The notes: a model not told the origin generated them from the letters alone. Positions 24,527-33,370 are shown, counted from the first letter of the stretch. The stretch: DNA of 64,000 nt from Streptomyces sp. Edi4 (GCF_040253615.1 NZ_JBEJGY010000004.1:7564001-7628000), one strand, 5' to 3'. Numbers and translations are program-made.

Positions 24527-25510
24527 GTGACCCTCATCGCCATCGAAGAACACTGGATGCTGCCGGAGTTGACGTCCGCCCTCAAGGCCGTACCGCGGCC
24601 GGACGAAAGCCTCGCCTTCAACGAACACGGCGACACCCTCCAGCGGCTCGAAGACCTCGGCGCCGGCCGGATCGCCGCCATGGACGCCCAGGGCATCGAC
24701 CTGGCCGTCCTGGCCCTGACCCCGCCCGGAACGCACTCCCTGCCTCCCGAGCGGGCAGTCGACCTCAGCCGCCTCGCCAACGACACCGCCACCGAAGCGG
24801 TCCACGCCCACCCGGCACGCTTCCGGTCCCTGTCAAGCCTCCCGATGTCCTCTCCGCGACATGTCGCGGCCGAGCTCGAACGGGCCGCCGCCCAGGGCCA
24901 CGTGGGCGCCATGGTCTACGGCCGATCAGGCGACCTGCTGCTCGACGACCCCGTCTACGACGACTTCTTCGCCACCGCCGCCGCCCTGGGCCAGCCCGTC
25001 TTCATTCATCCCCAGGTCCCCTCCGACCCCCTGCGCGACGCCACCTACCGGGGCTTCGACCCACTCACCGACCTCGGCCTGGCCACGTTCGGCTGGGGCT
25101 GGCACCTGGAAGCGGCCACCGCCGCCCTGCGGCTCATCCTGCGCGGCACCTTCGACCGGCACCCCGAGCTGCGGATCGTCCTTGGGCACTGGGGCGAGCT
25201 GCTGCTCTTCTGGCTCGACCGGGCCGACAGCCTCGCGCGCCTCGCCGGTCTCCAGCGCACGGTCTCCGACTACATCCGTGCCAACGTCTTCATCACCACC
25301 TCGGGCATGTTCAACCCGGCCCTGCTGCACCACGCCTTGACCGTCACGACCACCGACCGGCTGATCTTCTCGACGGACTACCCCTTCCAGCGGCCCACCC
25401 GGGAAGACATCGACACCTTCTTCGGACACCTCGCCACCGATTCCGACCGCCACAAGGTGCGCTCGGCCAACGCGGCCGCCCTCTTCGGCATCGACCCCAC
25501 GAGGCCCTGA
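24527..25510 (+). CDS. Amidohydrolase-family protein (ACMSD-like TIM barrel)
   Basis: A 327-residue metal-dependent hydrolase or decarboxylase fold. It starts IAIEEHWMLPE (EEH replaces the usual HxH metal site after the first strand), continues with QPVFIHPQVP (metal-binding His), LGHWGE after the sixth strand, and IFSTDYPFQ with the catalytic Asp near the end, all in the order of the 2-amino-3-carboxymuconate semialdehyde decarboxylase family. Gamma-resorcylate decarboxylase-like enzymes share this pattern, including the EEH start. GTG 24527 has AAGGAAGG upstream. It probably acts on an aromatic acid, under MarR control, followed by an SDR. Confidence 0.88.
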   Translation: MTLIAIEEHWMLPELTSALKAVPRPDESLAFNEHGDTLQRLEDLGAGRIAAMDAQGIDLAVLALTPPGTHSLPPERAVDLSRLANDTATEAVHAHPARFRSLSSLPMSSPRHVAAELERAAAQGHVGAMVYGRSGDLLLDDPVYDDFFATAAALGQPVFIHPQVPSDPLRDATYRGFDPLTDLGLATFGWGWHLEAATAALRLILRGTFDRHPELRIVLGHWGELLLFWLDRADSLARLAGLQRTVSDYIRANVFITTSGMFNPALLHHALTVTTTDRLIFSTDYPFQRPTREDIDTFFGHLATDSDRHKVRSANAAALFGIDPTRP

Positions 25511-25580
25511 CCGACGGCACCCCGCTGTCCCACTCGCGCACACCATCCACCCGTATCAGCACCTCTGGAGATGACACGCC

Positions 25581-26294
25581 ATGCCTCAGCCGCACACACC
25601 CGGCCCCGTCCCCACCGCCCTGATCATCGGCGCGTCCCGTGGACTGGGATGCGCCATGGCCGGCGAACTCGCCGAGCGAGGGTGGTCGGTCATCGGCACC
25701 GTCCGGGACGCCGCCCGCACCCCGCTGCACGACCTCGCCGACCAGCACCCCGAACGCATCAGCATCGAACACCTCGACATCACCGAGCCCGAGCAACTGG
25801 CGCCGTTGCGCGAGCGGTTGGCGAGCCACCACCTGGACGTCCTCTTCGTGAACGCGGGGACCACCAACAACGACGCGACGCCCATCGGAGCAGTTCCCAC
25901 GCAGGACTTCACCGACATCATGGTGACCAACGCGCTCAGTCCGCTGCGGGCCATCGAAGCCCTGGACGACCTGGTCACTCCCAGCGGCCTCATCGGAGTC
26001 ATGTCCTCGGGGCAGGGCAGCATCACCAATAACACCCGCGCGGGACACGAGGTCTACCGAGGAAGCAAAGCGGCGCTCAACATGTTTCTGCGCAGCTACG
26101 CGGCCCGCGAGGCCGACACCGACCGCGCCTTTCTGCTGCTGGCTCCGGGTTGGATCCGTACGGCCCTCGGTGGCGACGAGGCGCCCTACACCGTGGAGGA
26201 GAGCGTCCCCCTCCTCGTGGACGTGCTCCTCTCCCACCTGAACACCAAGGGTTTGGCGTACGTGAACCGCTTCGGGCAGCCCGTCCCGTGGTGA
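25581..26294 (+). CDS. Short-chain dehydrogenase/reductase
   Basis: A 237-residue classical-type SDR. It has the nucleotide loop IIGASRGLGCAMA, LFVNAGT (NAG motif), the catalytic pair in YRGSK, and a preceding Ser in VMSSGQ. ATG 25581 has CTGGAG upstream. It lies 70 bp after the amidohydrolase and is probably in the same MarR-controlled transcript. The substrate is unknown. Confidence 0.9.
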   Translation: MPQPHTPGPVPTALIIGASRGLGCAMAGELAERGWSVIGTVRDAARTPLHDLADQHPERISIEHLDITEPEQLAPLRERLASHHLDVLFVNAGTTNNDATPIGAVPTQDFTDIMVTNALSPLRAIEALDDLVTPSGLIGVMSSGQGSITNNTRAGHEVYRGSKAALNMFLRSYAAREADTDRAFLLLAPGWIRTALGGDEAPYTVEESVPLLVDVLLSHLNTKGLAYVNRFGQPVPW

Positions 26295-26372
26295 CACGCG
26301 CCGAGGGCCGGGCCGGTCCCGACCGTCGTGATCCGACCGCCCCACGACCTCGCTGAGCCACAACTGGCGCTC

Positions 26373-26750
26373 TCAGCAAGGGGTTTGCTTTCCCTCGCCC
26401 TCCTTCACCTCTTGCGGCGCCGACCACTCGCGGCCCCAGACGGCCAGTGGCTGGAGCGCGTCATTGAGGCGCCGGCCGGTAGCGGTCAGGAAGTACTCGA
26501 CGCGGGGCGGCACCTCGTCGTACGACACGCGCCGTACGATGCCGTCGGTTTCCAGCTCGCGCAGGTGCGAGGCCAGCACCTTCTCGGTGACCCCGGGAAG
26601 CAGCCGACGCAGCTCGCCGAAGCGGCGCTGTGGGTGCTCGTGGAGCGCCCACAGGATCAGCACCTTCCACTTGCCGCCGATCACCTCCATGGCGGCGTCG
26701 ATCCCGCAGATGTGTCCCCGCGGCGTGCCCGGCCGTTTCAGCGTCGTCAT
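26373..26750 (-). CDS. HxlR-family transcriptional regulator (1)
   Basis: A 125-residue winged helix with the HxlR pattern: Cys15 in GHICGIDAAMEVIGGKWKVL, then RRFGELRRLLPGVTEKVLASHLRELE and the wing PPRVEYFLTATGR. The lone Cys can serve as a redox or electrophile sensor in this family. It is divergent from the imine-reductase-like gene, with an inverted repeat between the two, so it probably controls that gene. Confidence 0.92.
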   Translation of the reverse strand: MTTLKRPGTPRGHICGIDAAMEVIGGKWKVLILWALHEHPQRRFGELRRLLPGVTEKVLASHLRELETDGIVRRVSYDEVPPRVEYFLTATGRRLNDALQPLAVWGREWSAPQEVKEGEGKQTPC

Positions 26751-26798
26751 GCCCCACCCTCCTGACCTGCTTGCTCACCCCGGGGTAACCACCCACTG

Positions 26799-26814
26799 TC
26801 AAGTGCGTACTTGA
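26799..26814. promoter_or_regulatory. Inverted repeat TCAAGT-GCGT-ACTTGA, probable HxlR operator
   Basis: A perfect 6+6 bp palindrome with a 4-bp spacer lies in the 95-bp divergent space between the HxlR gene and the imine-reductase-like gene. Its right arm runs into TTGATC, a possible -35 for the rightward gene. Confidence 0.6.
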
Positions 26815-26845
26815 TCATCACGGGACCTGCGACCAGCCTAATCGC

Positions 26846-27727
26846 ATGACACACACCGCAGTTGAGAAGACTCCGCTCACACTCCTCGGTCTCGGCGCGA
26901 TGGGCACCGCGCTGGCTCGTACCTGGCTCGCCGCCGGCCACCCGCTCACGGTCTGGAACCGGGGTCCGGCCCGGGCCACGACGCTCGCGGGCGAGGGAGC
27001 CAAGGCCGCGGAATCCGCCGCCGACGCGGTCGCCGCGAACGCCCTCGTCGTCCTGTGCCTGCTGGACGACGCCTCGGTCGACGAGGTGCTGGCCCACACC
27101 GACGTGGCAGGCAAGGACCTGGTCAACTTGACCACCAGTACCCCCGCGCAGGCCCGCGCACGTGCCACGTGGGCCCGCGAGCGGGGCGCCCGCTATCTGG
27201 ACGGCGGCATCATGGCTGTGCCTCCGATGATTGGCGTACCCGAAGCCGGCGGCTACGTCTTCTACAGCGGTGCGCGGGAACTCTTCGACCAGCACCGCGG
27301 GACCTTGACGGCCCCGGTCGGCGCCACGTACGTCGGCGAAGACGCGGGTTTCGCGGCCCTGCTAGACGTTGCCCTGCTCAGCGCCATGTACGGAATGTTC
27401 GCCGGCGCGGCGCACGCCTTCGCCCTGATCCGCAAGGAGGACATCGACCCCGCGACGCTCGCCCCCCTGCTGGCCGACTGGCTCGTCGCGATGGCCCCGG
27501 GTGTCCACCAGACCGCCGACCAGCTGCGGAGCGGGGACTACACCGAGGGTGTCGTCTCCAACCTGGCCATGCAGGTGGCGGGCGTGCCGACGTTCCTGAC
27601 CACCGCCGAGCAACAAGGCGTCACCCCGGAACTGCTCACCCCCTACTTCACGCTCATGCGCCGCCGGCTGGCGGAGGGCGGTGGGGAAGAGGGCCTGACG
27701 GGGGTGGTCGACTTGCTGGTGCGCTGA
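26846..27727 (+). CDS. NAD(P)-dependent imine-reductase-like / beta-hydroxyacid dehydrogenase family enzyme
   Basis: A 293-residue protein. It has the N-terminal Rossmann loop LLGLGAMGTALA, VWNRGPARA (an Arg after the second strand, suggesting NADPH), NLTTSTPAQAR, and DGGIMAVPPMIG, where imine reductases carry this Gly-Gly-x-Met segment in place of the Lys-containing catalytic motif of hydroxyacid dehydrogenases. The C-terminal domain is helical. No Shine-Dalgarno is seen before ATG 26846, so a leaderless message is possible. It is divergent from HxlR and probably regulated by it. Confidence 0.85.
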   Translation: MTHTAVEKTPLTLLGLGAMGTALARTWLAAGHPLTVWNRGPARATTLAGEGAKAAESAADAVAANALVVLCLLDDASVDEVLAHTDVAGKDLVNLTTSTPAQARARATWARERGARYLDGGIMAVPPMIGVPEAGGYVFYSGARELFDQHRGTLTAPVGATYVGEDAGFAALLDVALLSAMYGMFAGAAHAFALIRKEDIDPATLAPLLADWLVAMAPGVHQTADQLRSGDYTEGVVSNLAMQVAGVPTFLTTAEQQGVTPELLTPYFTLMRRRLAEGGGEEGLTGVVDLLVR

Positions 27728-27893
27728 GGGGGCACGGCCGCCGAGACGCCGCGAAGCGGCCAGAGCCCGCTGTGTGCGCGGGTCGCCATTACCGCGCGGC
27801 GGCACCATCGTCGCGCTGCGTTCCGGGCCTTGGGGGAGAGGCCGGCCGCTGTACGCGCAGCATCAACCGAGGACGTCATCGAGTTCCGCAATT

Positions 27894-28214
27894 CTACGAT
27901 GTCCTTGACGCGAGCACGGCGAGTTGGTGCAACCGCCGGCAGTACTGGGCTCCTGCAAGGTCATTGATCTCAGGGATGACTCGGTCCAGGTCCGCGATGC
28001 TGCTCTTGAGGAGGACGCTGTTCTTCGAGTCGAGAGTGCCGCTGTTGTCGAGCCACCGAAGAACGCAGCCGGCGATGTCCAGTTCGAGGAGCCACACATG
28101 AGTGCCCCCGAACGTGGCATGTCGCAAGCTGTCGGGGAACGGCTCTTGGCGGAATTCCCGCCAGAGACGGTCTGCGGTCTCCACCTGCTCAGTCGATTCG
28201 CTCATTTGAACCAT
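27894..28214 (-). CDS. Protein of unknown function (106 aa)
   Basis: A small soluble protein with a pattern typical of streptomycete hypothetical proteins: a helix rich in Trp/Arg (ADRLWREFRQEPFP), then THVWLLELDIAGCVLRWLDN and a C-terminal helix (CRRLHQLAVLASRTS). Two in-frame ATGs (28214 and 28205) are possible; neither has a strong ribosome binding site. Its codon bias is less extreme than its neighbours, hinting at transfer. I recognise no family. The flanking spaces (27728-27893 and 28215-28380) hold nothing I can support. Confidence 0.65.
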   Translation of the reverse strand: MVQMSESTEQVETADRLWREFRQEPFPDSLRHATFGGTHVWLLELDIAGCVLRWLDNSGTLDSKNSVLLKSSIADLDRVIPEINDLAGAQYCRRLHQLAVLASRTS

Positions 28215-28380
28215 CTTGCAGTAGCCGTTGAGCTGGTTTGGTGTTCACGTTCAGGCGAAGCGACGAGCGTGCCACAGCCGGTCGCAGGGCATGTCTGGTG
28301 GTGTACGGCGAACGCCGCCAACCTGGCTCCGTTCTGCGGGACTTGGGTGGCGCGGGATGTGGGACGCGCGCTCTGTCTCC

Positions 28381-28896
28381 TCAACCCGTTCCCTCCGCAC
28401 GGGATTCCAGCTCCCGCTTAAGGTTTCGCAGCGTCTTGTTGATGTTGCGGGTCTGGAAGGCGGCGAACGTACTGCCGGACGTGACGGCGCGGTCGAAGAC
28501 GGCGGCGACGGCGTCGGGCCACGCCGTCCGGTCGTCGGTCCAGGTTTCGGTGACCCGGGTGCCGCCCTCGGCGCGTTCGAAGCGGTACTCCCACGTGGCG
28601 ATCGGGCCCCGCAGGCGAGGGCGGCCGAGGCCGATGGCGTGGACACGGAAGGCGAACCTGCGGTCCGGCTCGGCGGCGGTGACCGTGCACTGGGTCACCC
28701 AGCGGAACATCCCCCGTCGGTTGCGTCCCACGAAGGTCGTGCCGAGACCGGCGGGCCCTTCTCCCGTTCCACCCGCCGTGCCCAGGTTCTCCGGGCTCCA
28801 GCGGCCCATGTCGGACGGGCGGCTCACGGCCCGGTAGGCCACGTCCGGTGAGACGTCGATGACGATGTTGCCGCTTACTGTGAGGACCCGCCCCAT
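28381..28896 (-). CDS. SRPBCC-fold (polyketide cyclase/START-like) protein
   Basis: A 171-residue protein. It opens with a strand and helix in the usual SRPBCC order (IVIDVSPDVAYRAVSRPSD), has RWSPEN in place of WNP, then ATWEYRFERAEGGTRVTETW in the beta sheet, and ends with the long C-terminal helix (FQTRNINKTLRNLKREL). These proteins bind small hydrophobic ligands in a cavity. ATG 28896 follows AAGGAG. No clear partner gene is adjacent. Confidence 0.88.
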   Translation of the reverse strand: MGRVLTVSGNIVIDVSPDVAYRAVSRPSDMGRWSPENLGTAGGTGEGPAGLGTTFVGRNRRGMFRWVTQCTVTAAEPDRRFAFRVHAIGLGRPRLRGPIATWEYRFERAEGGTRVTETWTDDRTAWPDAVAAVFDRAVTSGSTFAAFQTRNINKTLRNLKRELESRAEGTG

Positions 28897-29012
28897 ACCG
28901 CCCGCTCCTTGATTGTTTCTGATCGCACCTGATCGAGCCGTGAAGCTACCGTGCGGTAGCGATCCTGGCACGGCATGGCGCGACGCGGCGCGACCTGGTG
29001 CGACTTGGCACG

Positions 29013-29876
29013 TCACGCGCGGCGGGTGTCGGCCTCCTCGGGACTCGCCATGTCGAGCAGGAGCATGGCGTCGTGGTCGGGGGTGCCGGGCATCGCCTGG
29101 TAGGTGACCAGGCGCTGGCCGTCCGTACGGAAGATCGCCATCACTTCGAAGTGCAGCCGCATCGAACCCACCTCCGGGTGCTCGAAGCGCTTTTCGCCGC
29201 CGCTCCGCGCCCGCACGTCGTACCGCTCCCACAGACGGGCGAACTCCGGGCTCTTCATCACCAGTTCGCCCACGAGCTCGGCGAGCGCCGGCAGGTCGGG
29301 GTCGGCGCCCGCCATCGCCCGCAGGTGAGCGGCACTGTGCGCCGCCATCCGCTCCCAGTCGCGGTACAGCTTGCGGCCCATGGGGTGCAGGAACATGTAA
29401 CGGGTGACGTTGCGCCGCTCCGGCGGCCAGTCGGTGATGCCGGGGAAGAGCCGCAGGCCGGGCCGGTTGGCGGCCAGGAGCCCGTTGACGCTGCTGACCA
29501 CGTACGCCGGCGACGGACGCAGCGTCTCCAGCATGACGCGGACCGACTTCCGCACAGTGTGCGCCGGGTCGGGGGAGGCCGCAGGGGCGCGGCCCCCGGC
29601 GAGCGCCACCAGCTCGTGCAGGCGTTGCAGCGCGTCCGCCGACAACCGCAGCGCCTCGCCGAGCGCGGCGACGACGGCGGGCGACGGGCGGGTCTCGCGG
29701 CCGCGCTCCAGGCGTGTGTAGTAGTCGACGCTCACTCCGGCCAGCGTCGCCAGCTCCTCGCGGCGCAGCCCCGGCGTGCGTCGGATGCCGGTGCCGGCCG
29801 GGAGACCCACGTCCTGGGGACGGATCCGGCCCCGGCGCGCACGCAGAAAGCGTCCGAGTTCCGTGCCTTCAGTCAT
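29013..29876 (-). CDS. XRE-family regulator with MmyB-like ligand-binding domain
   Basis: A 287-residue protein. The helix-turn-helix at about 35-65 contains GLRREELATLAGVSVDYYTRLERGR, the common streptomycete form (given here as one motif across 35-59: key residues Leu-Arg-Arg-Glu-Glu-Leu and Tyr-Tyr-Thr-Arg-Leu-Glu). The C-terminal domain (about 110-280) has the PAS-like MmyB pattern with NVTRYMFLHP and a terminal LVTYQAMPG. It is divergent from the MFS transporter gene and may control it. Confidence 0.9.
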   Translation of the reverse strand: MTEGTELGRFLRARRGRIRPQDVGLPAGTGIRRTPGLRREELATLAGVSVDYYTRLERGRETRPSPAVVAALGEALRLSADALQRLHELVALAGGRAPAASPDPAHTVRKSVRVMLETLRPSPAYVVSSVNGLLAANRPGLRLFPGITDWPPERRNVTRYMFLHPMGRKLYRDWERMAAHSAAHLRAMAGADPDLPALAELVGELVMKSPEFARLWERYDVRARSGGEKRFEHPEVGSMRLHFEVMAIFRTDGQRLVTYQAMPGTPDHDAMLLLDMASPEEADTRRA

Positions 29877-30073
29877 CCGTCCATGGTCGCAAAAGTCATG
29901 GCCGTCAAAGAGGCCCTGTCAGGGCCAGGAACGTCGTTCCCCCGCACGGCCCGGACTGCCGGCACCCGCCCGATGACGGACAGGCTGGGGGCCCGCGGCG
30001 ACGGCTGGGCCCGCGCCGACGGCTGGGGCAGAGGCGGCACAGGGCAGAGGTGGCACAGAGAGGAGCAGTACGC

Positions 30074-31645
30074 ATGATGAGCGGCAGGCGATCCGGGGCA
30101 AGTTCCTCGCGGAGTGAGGTCTCAGCCCGTCAGCCAGAGGATGGCTCAAGCAGGACGACCGCCCGCGAGCACCCGCCGGGCACCCCGGGCGCCCGCCGTA
30201 CCCGGGGCGCCCGCCGTACCCCGGGCGTCGGCCGCACCCCGCGCACCCGCCGTGCCCCGGGCGGCCCGGAACCAGCCGGCTCCGGCACCTTCGCCCTGGC
30301 CGCCGCCGTCCTCGGCTTCTTCGTGATCACCCTCGACGTCTCCGGTGTCAATGTGGCACTGCCCGCCATGCGCGACGACCTCGGCGGCGCCCTCTCGGGG
30401 CTCCAGTGGGTGGCCGACAGCTACACGCTGATGTTCGCCGCGCTGATGCTGTCCGCAGGTGCCCTCTCGGACGCGATCGGCGCCCGACGCGCCTACGCCG
30501 GCGGGCTGGTGGCCTTCACGCTCGCGTCACTGGCCTGCGGCCTGGTGCCGACGCTCGGCGCGCTGGCGGCCACCCGCGTGGCGCAGGGCAGCGCGGCCGC
30601 CGTGATGGTGCCCGCCTCGCTGGCGCTGATCCGACAGGCCTTCCCCGATGCGGGGGCCCGGTCGCGCGGCATTGCCCTGTGGACCGTGGGCGGCGCGGTC
30701 GCCATCGCGGCGGGGCCCGTCCTGGGCGGGCTGCTCACCACGGCGTGGAGTTGGCGCGCGGTGTTCTTCCTCAACGTGCCCGCCGGCCTGGCCGCCGCGC
30801 TGATGCTGACGCGTGCCGGGCGCTCCCCGCGCCGCCCCGCCGTGTTCGATGTGCCGGGACAGCTCACGGCCGGGTTGGCGCTCGCCGGAGTGACCTACGC
30901 CGTCATCGAGGGTGGGCATCACGGACTGACCGGCACGGTCCTGGCGACGGTCGCGGTCGCCGTGCCGGCCGGGGCCGGCTTCGTGGCCGTCGAGGCAGGC
31001 TGGCGCTCGCCCATGCTGCCGCTTGGCCTGTTTCGGCGTCGCGGTGTCACTGTGCCGGTCGTCGCGGGCTTCGCCTGCAACGCCGCCTTCTACGGCGGGG
31101 TGTTCGTGCTGAGCCTGTTCTTCCAGGAGCAACGGGGGCAGTCGCCGTTCTCGGCCGGGCTGATGTTCGTGCCGATGGCGGTGATCACCGCCCTCTTCAA
31201 CTACCTCTCACCGCACGCGGTTTCACGCTTCGGGTCGATCGCGGTGGTCGTCGCGGGACTGCTGGTGGGGGCGGCGGGGTGTTGCGCTCTCGCCACCGTC
31301 GTCCCTGACACACCGGCATGGCTGATCGCCCTGGCGATGGTTCCGCTCGGCGTCGGCGGCGCCCTGGTCATGCCCGCGCTGACCTCCCTCATGCTGGACA
31401 GCGTTCCCGCCGAACGCGCGGGTACGGCGGCGGCGTTGCTCAATACCAGCCGTCAGATGGGCGGGGCACTGAGCATCGCCGTCTTCGGCGCACTCGTCGC
31501 GAGCGACCCCTCCTGCGGCATGCGGGAGAGTCTGCTGCTCGCCGCCGCGCTCCTGGGTGTCAACGCGTTGGGCGCGGCGGCGCTGCTGCGGCGTGGGGAG
31601 GGGGCGTCGCCCGCTCAGGATTCCGTCCCGGCGCCCGACCAGTGA
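30074..31645 (+). CDS. MFS transporter, DHA2 (14-helix) family, with an Arg-rich N-terminal extension
   Basis: A 523-residue drug-export-type permease. The first membrane helix begins only near residue 75 (FALAAAVLGFFVITLDVSGVN), with LDVSGVNVALP matching the DHA2 motif D1, SDAIGARRAY motif A and VGGAVAIAAGPVLGG motif C. The first ~75 residues are a basic low-complexity stretch with repeated RRTPG/RRTRG units encoded by a G/C-rich repeat (about 30180-30262). The ATG at 30074 is well placed after AGGAG. A start nearer the first helix cannot be excluded. It probably exports a small toxic or self-made compound. Confidence 0.9.
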   Translation: MMSGRRSGASSSRSEVSARQPEDGSSRTTAREHPPGTPGARRTRGARRTPGVGRTPRTRRAPGGPEPAGSGTFALAAAVLGFFVITLDVSGVNVALPAMRDDLGGALSGLQWVADSYTLMFAALMLSAGALSDAIGARRAYAGGLVAFTLASLACGLVPTLGALAATRVAQGSAAAVMVPASLALIRQAFPDAGARSRGIALWTVGGAVAIAAGPVLGGLLTTAWSWRAVFFLNVPAGLAAALMLTRAGRSPRRPAVFDVPGQLTAGLALAGVTYAVIEGGHHGLTGTVLATVAVAVPAGAGFVAVEAGWRSPMLPLGLFRRRGVTVPVVAGFACNAAFYGGVFVLSLFFQEQRGQSPFSAGLMFVPMAVITALFNYLSPHAVSRFGSIAVVVAGLLVGAAGCCALATVVPDTPAWLIALAMVPLGVGGALVMPALTSLMLDSVPAERAGTAAALLNTSRQMGGALSIAVFGALVASDPSCGMRESLLLAAALLGVNALGAAALLRRGEGASPAQDSVPAPDQ

Positions 31646-31681
31646 TGGCGCGAGGCGTGGGCGGCGCGCTCGGCGCGTGGG

Positions 31682-32287
31682 TCAGGGCTTGAGCCCGGCC
31701 CGCCTGAGCGACAGGGTGGAGAGGTCGGCGATGACGTCGGGGTCCCCGCGGCGCCAGGCGTCGGCCAGGCCACCCGGCGGCGTGTCGAGCGCGGCCAGCG
31801 GCCGTTGGGGGCCCGTGAGCGCGCGCAGCGCGAGCAGGTCGGCGCCGCCGGGGGCGTCCAGGAGGAGACGGGTGGTGGCGGCGCGCCGGATCCACCGCAA
31901 CCTCGGCACCAGCCACATCACCAGGATCACGGCGACGGGAAGGGCGATCAGGGCGATCGTCGTCAACGTGGCCACGTGCCCCACAGTGTCCTGCAACGAC
32001 CGCCCCGCATCGGACAGATTGGTGCCGGCGCCGGCCGCGGACTGGAGGGGCTTCTTCAAGGAGCCCCCCACGAAAGGCACCTTCGAGGCCGCGTCACCGG
32101 CGCTGTCGAGCCCCGACGCGAGGCTGTCGCCCGCGCTCTCGGCCTTCCGCCCGGGCTCGGCGAGCGTCAGGATCGCTTCGCGCACGACCAGGGCGAAGGC
32201 CACCGTCATCGCGATCAGAAACAGAGCGATGAGATCCCCGATCAGCTGACGGCTCCGGCGTGCTGGGGTCTGGGCGTAGAGACGCAT
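31682..32287 (-). CDS. Membrane protein of unknown function, two helices
   Basis: A 201-residue protein with one membrane helix near the N-terminus (about 18-40, LIALFLIAMTVAFALVV) and one in the middle (about 112-132, IALIALPVAVILVMWLV). Between them is a long extracytoplasmic Gly/Ser/Ala-rich loop with GDSLASGLDSAGDAASKVPF. The cytosolic tail is basic and Leu-rich. ATG 32287 has AGGAGC at 8-bp spacing. This resembles a common Streptomyces family annotated only as hypothetical. It is convergent with the MFS gene. Confidence 0.85.
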   Translation of the reverse strand: MRLYAQTPARRSRQLIGDLIALFLIAMTVAFALVVREAILTLAEPGRKAESAGDSLASGLDSAGDAASKVPFVGGSLKKPLQSAAGAGTNLSDAGRSLQDTVGHVATLTTIALIALPVAVILVMWLVPRLRWIRRAATTRLLLDAPGGADLLALRALTGPQRPLAALDTPPGGLADAWRRGDPDVIADLSTLSLRRAGLKP

Positions 32288-32385
32288 GGACGTGCTCCTG
32301 TTCCGACGATGGCATCGATGTGCGCCGCCGGCCCGGTCGTGCTGGGGTGGTCGAGGGGCAGGAGTAACGGGACGGCGCGGCGGGC

Positions 32386-32445
32386 GTGTTGACCGTACGG
32401 GGACGGTGTTCACCGTACGGGGACGGTGTTGACCGTACGGTGACG
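32386..32445. repeat. Three 20-bp direct repeats
   Basis: Three copies of GTGTTGACCGTACGGGGACG, with one to two changes in copies 2 and 3, run head to tail. Each contains CCGTACGG, a perfect palindrome, spaced 20 bp apart (two helical turns). The 32288-32803 interval otherwise holds no supported gene. Confidence 0.85.
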
Positions 32446-32711
32446 CGCGGACGATATCGAGGTGCCCGCGCCCGGAGTTCGCCGCGGCACGGCACGGGGA
32501 GTTCCCCGGTGCGCAGGCCAGGACCAGCCCCCTCGCCGAGCGCCGCCGGGAAGCACCGGGCACAGAATTTTCCGCTGGTGCGTCGATCGGGGGGCCCTGG
32601 CGTTCGACGTCAGGGCAGAGACGTGAGCGAACGGCCGCGGCTCTGTGATCAAGAGGTGTTGCCCGAATGCCGATGGCTTCCTCACTGGACCAGGAGCCGG
32701 GTGCCATGAAC

Positions 32712-32791
32712 CGACCCGCCGACCCGCCGACCCGCCGACCCGCCGACCCGCCGACCCACCGGCCCGCCGACGTACCGACGTACCGACGTAC
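32712..32791. repeat. Ten-copy 8-bp tandem repeat abutting a ribosome binding site
   Basis: Five exact CGACCCGC units are followed by CGACCCAC, CGGCCCGC and three CGACGTAC units, all in 8-bp register. The next unit contains the GAGGAGAAG ribosome binding site of the gene at 32804, so the array forms the 5' leader. Confidence 0.9.
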
Positions 32792-32803
32792 CGAGGAGAA
32801 GAC

Positions 32804-33370
32804 ATGCAGATCCGAGCCCGCATGAGTATGAGCGCCGATGGCTATGTGACCACCCCGAGCGGCTGGCCCGCGCTCACGGCCGACCCGGTGTACGTATCCG
32901 GCGAAAGTCACGGCGTCCGGGAGTTCCTCGCGGGGTGCGAGGCGGCGCTCATGGGGCGTACCACCTTCGAACCCGCGCTGACCAACGACCGCTGGCCGTG
33001 GCCGGATCTCGATGTGTTCGTGCTCGCCTCGCACCGTCCGGCCGGAACCCCTGACCACGTCGTCACCGACAACGACCCGGCACGTCTGCTGGAGAAGCTG
33101 CGCGCGGCCAACCGGGGCGGCGACATCCATCTCATCGGCGGTCCACTGACCATCGGAGCGTTCCACGCGATCGGCGCACTCGACACCCTTGAACTGGTCG
33201 TGCTGCCCCTCCTATTCGGGGGCGGGACGCGGCTGACGCCGGCGCTCGACCCCGCCACCGGGCTGACCCTGGAGCACCAGCGCGCGCTTCCCGGTGGTTC
33301 CGTGGAGATCATCTACCCCTGCCGGGGCCGACGTACCGTGCTTCCGCGCAAACCCGCCAGCCAGCGCTGA
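32804..33370 (+). CDS. Dihydrofolate-reductase-family (RibD C-terminal-like) protein
   Basis: A 188-residue protein starting at ATG 32804 with GAGGAGAAG upstream. It follows the RibD_C fold: SMSADGYVT at the start, CEAALMGRTTFEP (nucleotide-binding turn), FVLASHRP, then IHLIGGPLTI (glycine-rich NADPH loop) and LPLLFGGGTRLTP. Streptomyces have many such stand-alone reductases; true substrates are mostly unknown, and some act in resistance or tailoring. It stands alone after an unusual repeat-filled leader. Confidence 0.92.
   Translation: MQIRARMSMSADGYVTTPSGWPALTADPVYVSGESHGVREFLAGCEAALMGRTTFEPALTNDRWPWPDLDVFVLASHRPAGTPDHVVTDNDPARLLEKLRAANRGGDIHLIGGPLTIGAFHAIGALDTLELVVLPLLFGGGTRLTPALDPATGLTLEHQRALPGGSVEIIYPCRGRRTVLPRKPASQR

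Noticed and set aside
28215..28380. A possible tRNA or small RNA in the gap at 28.2-28.4 kb
   Set aside because: No cloverleaf arms, T-loop consensus or strong hairpin could be found by eye.
32410..32823. A 137-codon minus-strand frame over the repeat-rich leader
   Set aside because: Its translation is driven by the tandem repeats (repeated Gly-Gly-Ser-Ala-Gly-Arg-Arg) and has no domain or ribosome binding site.
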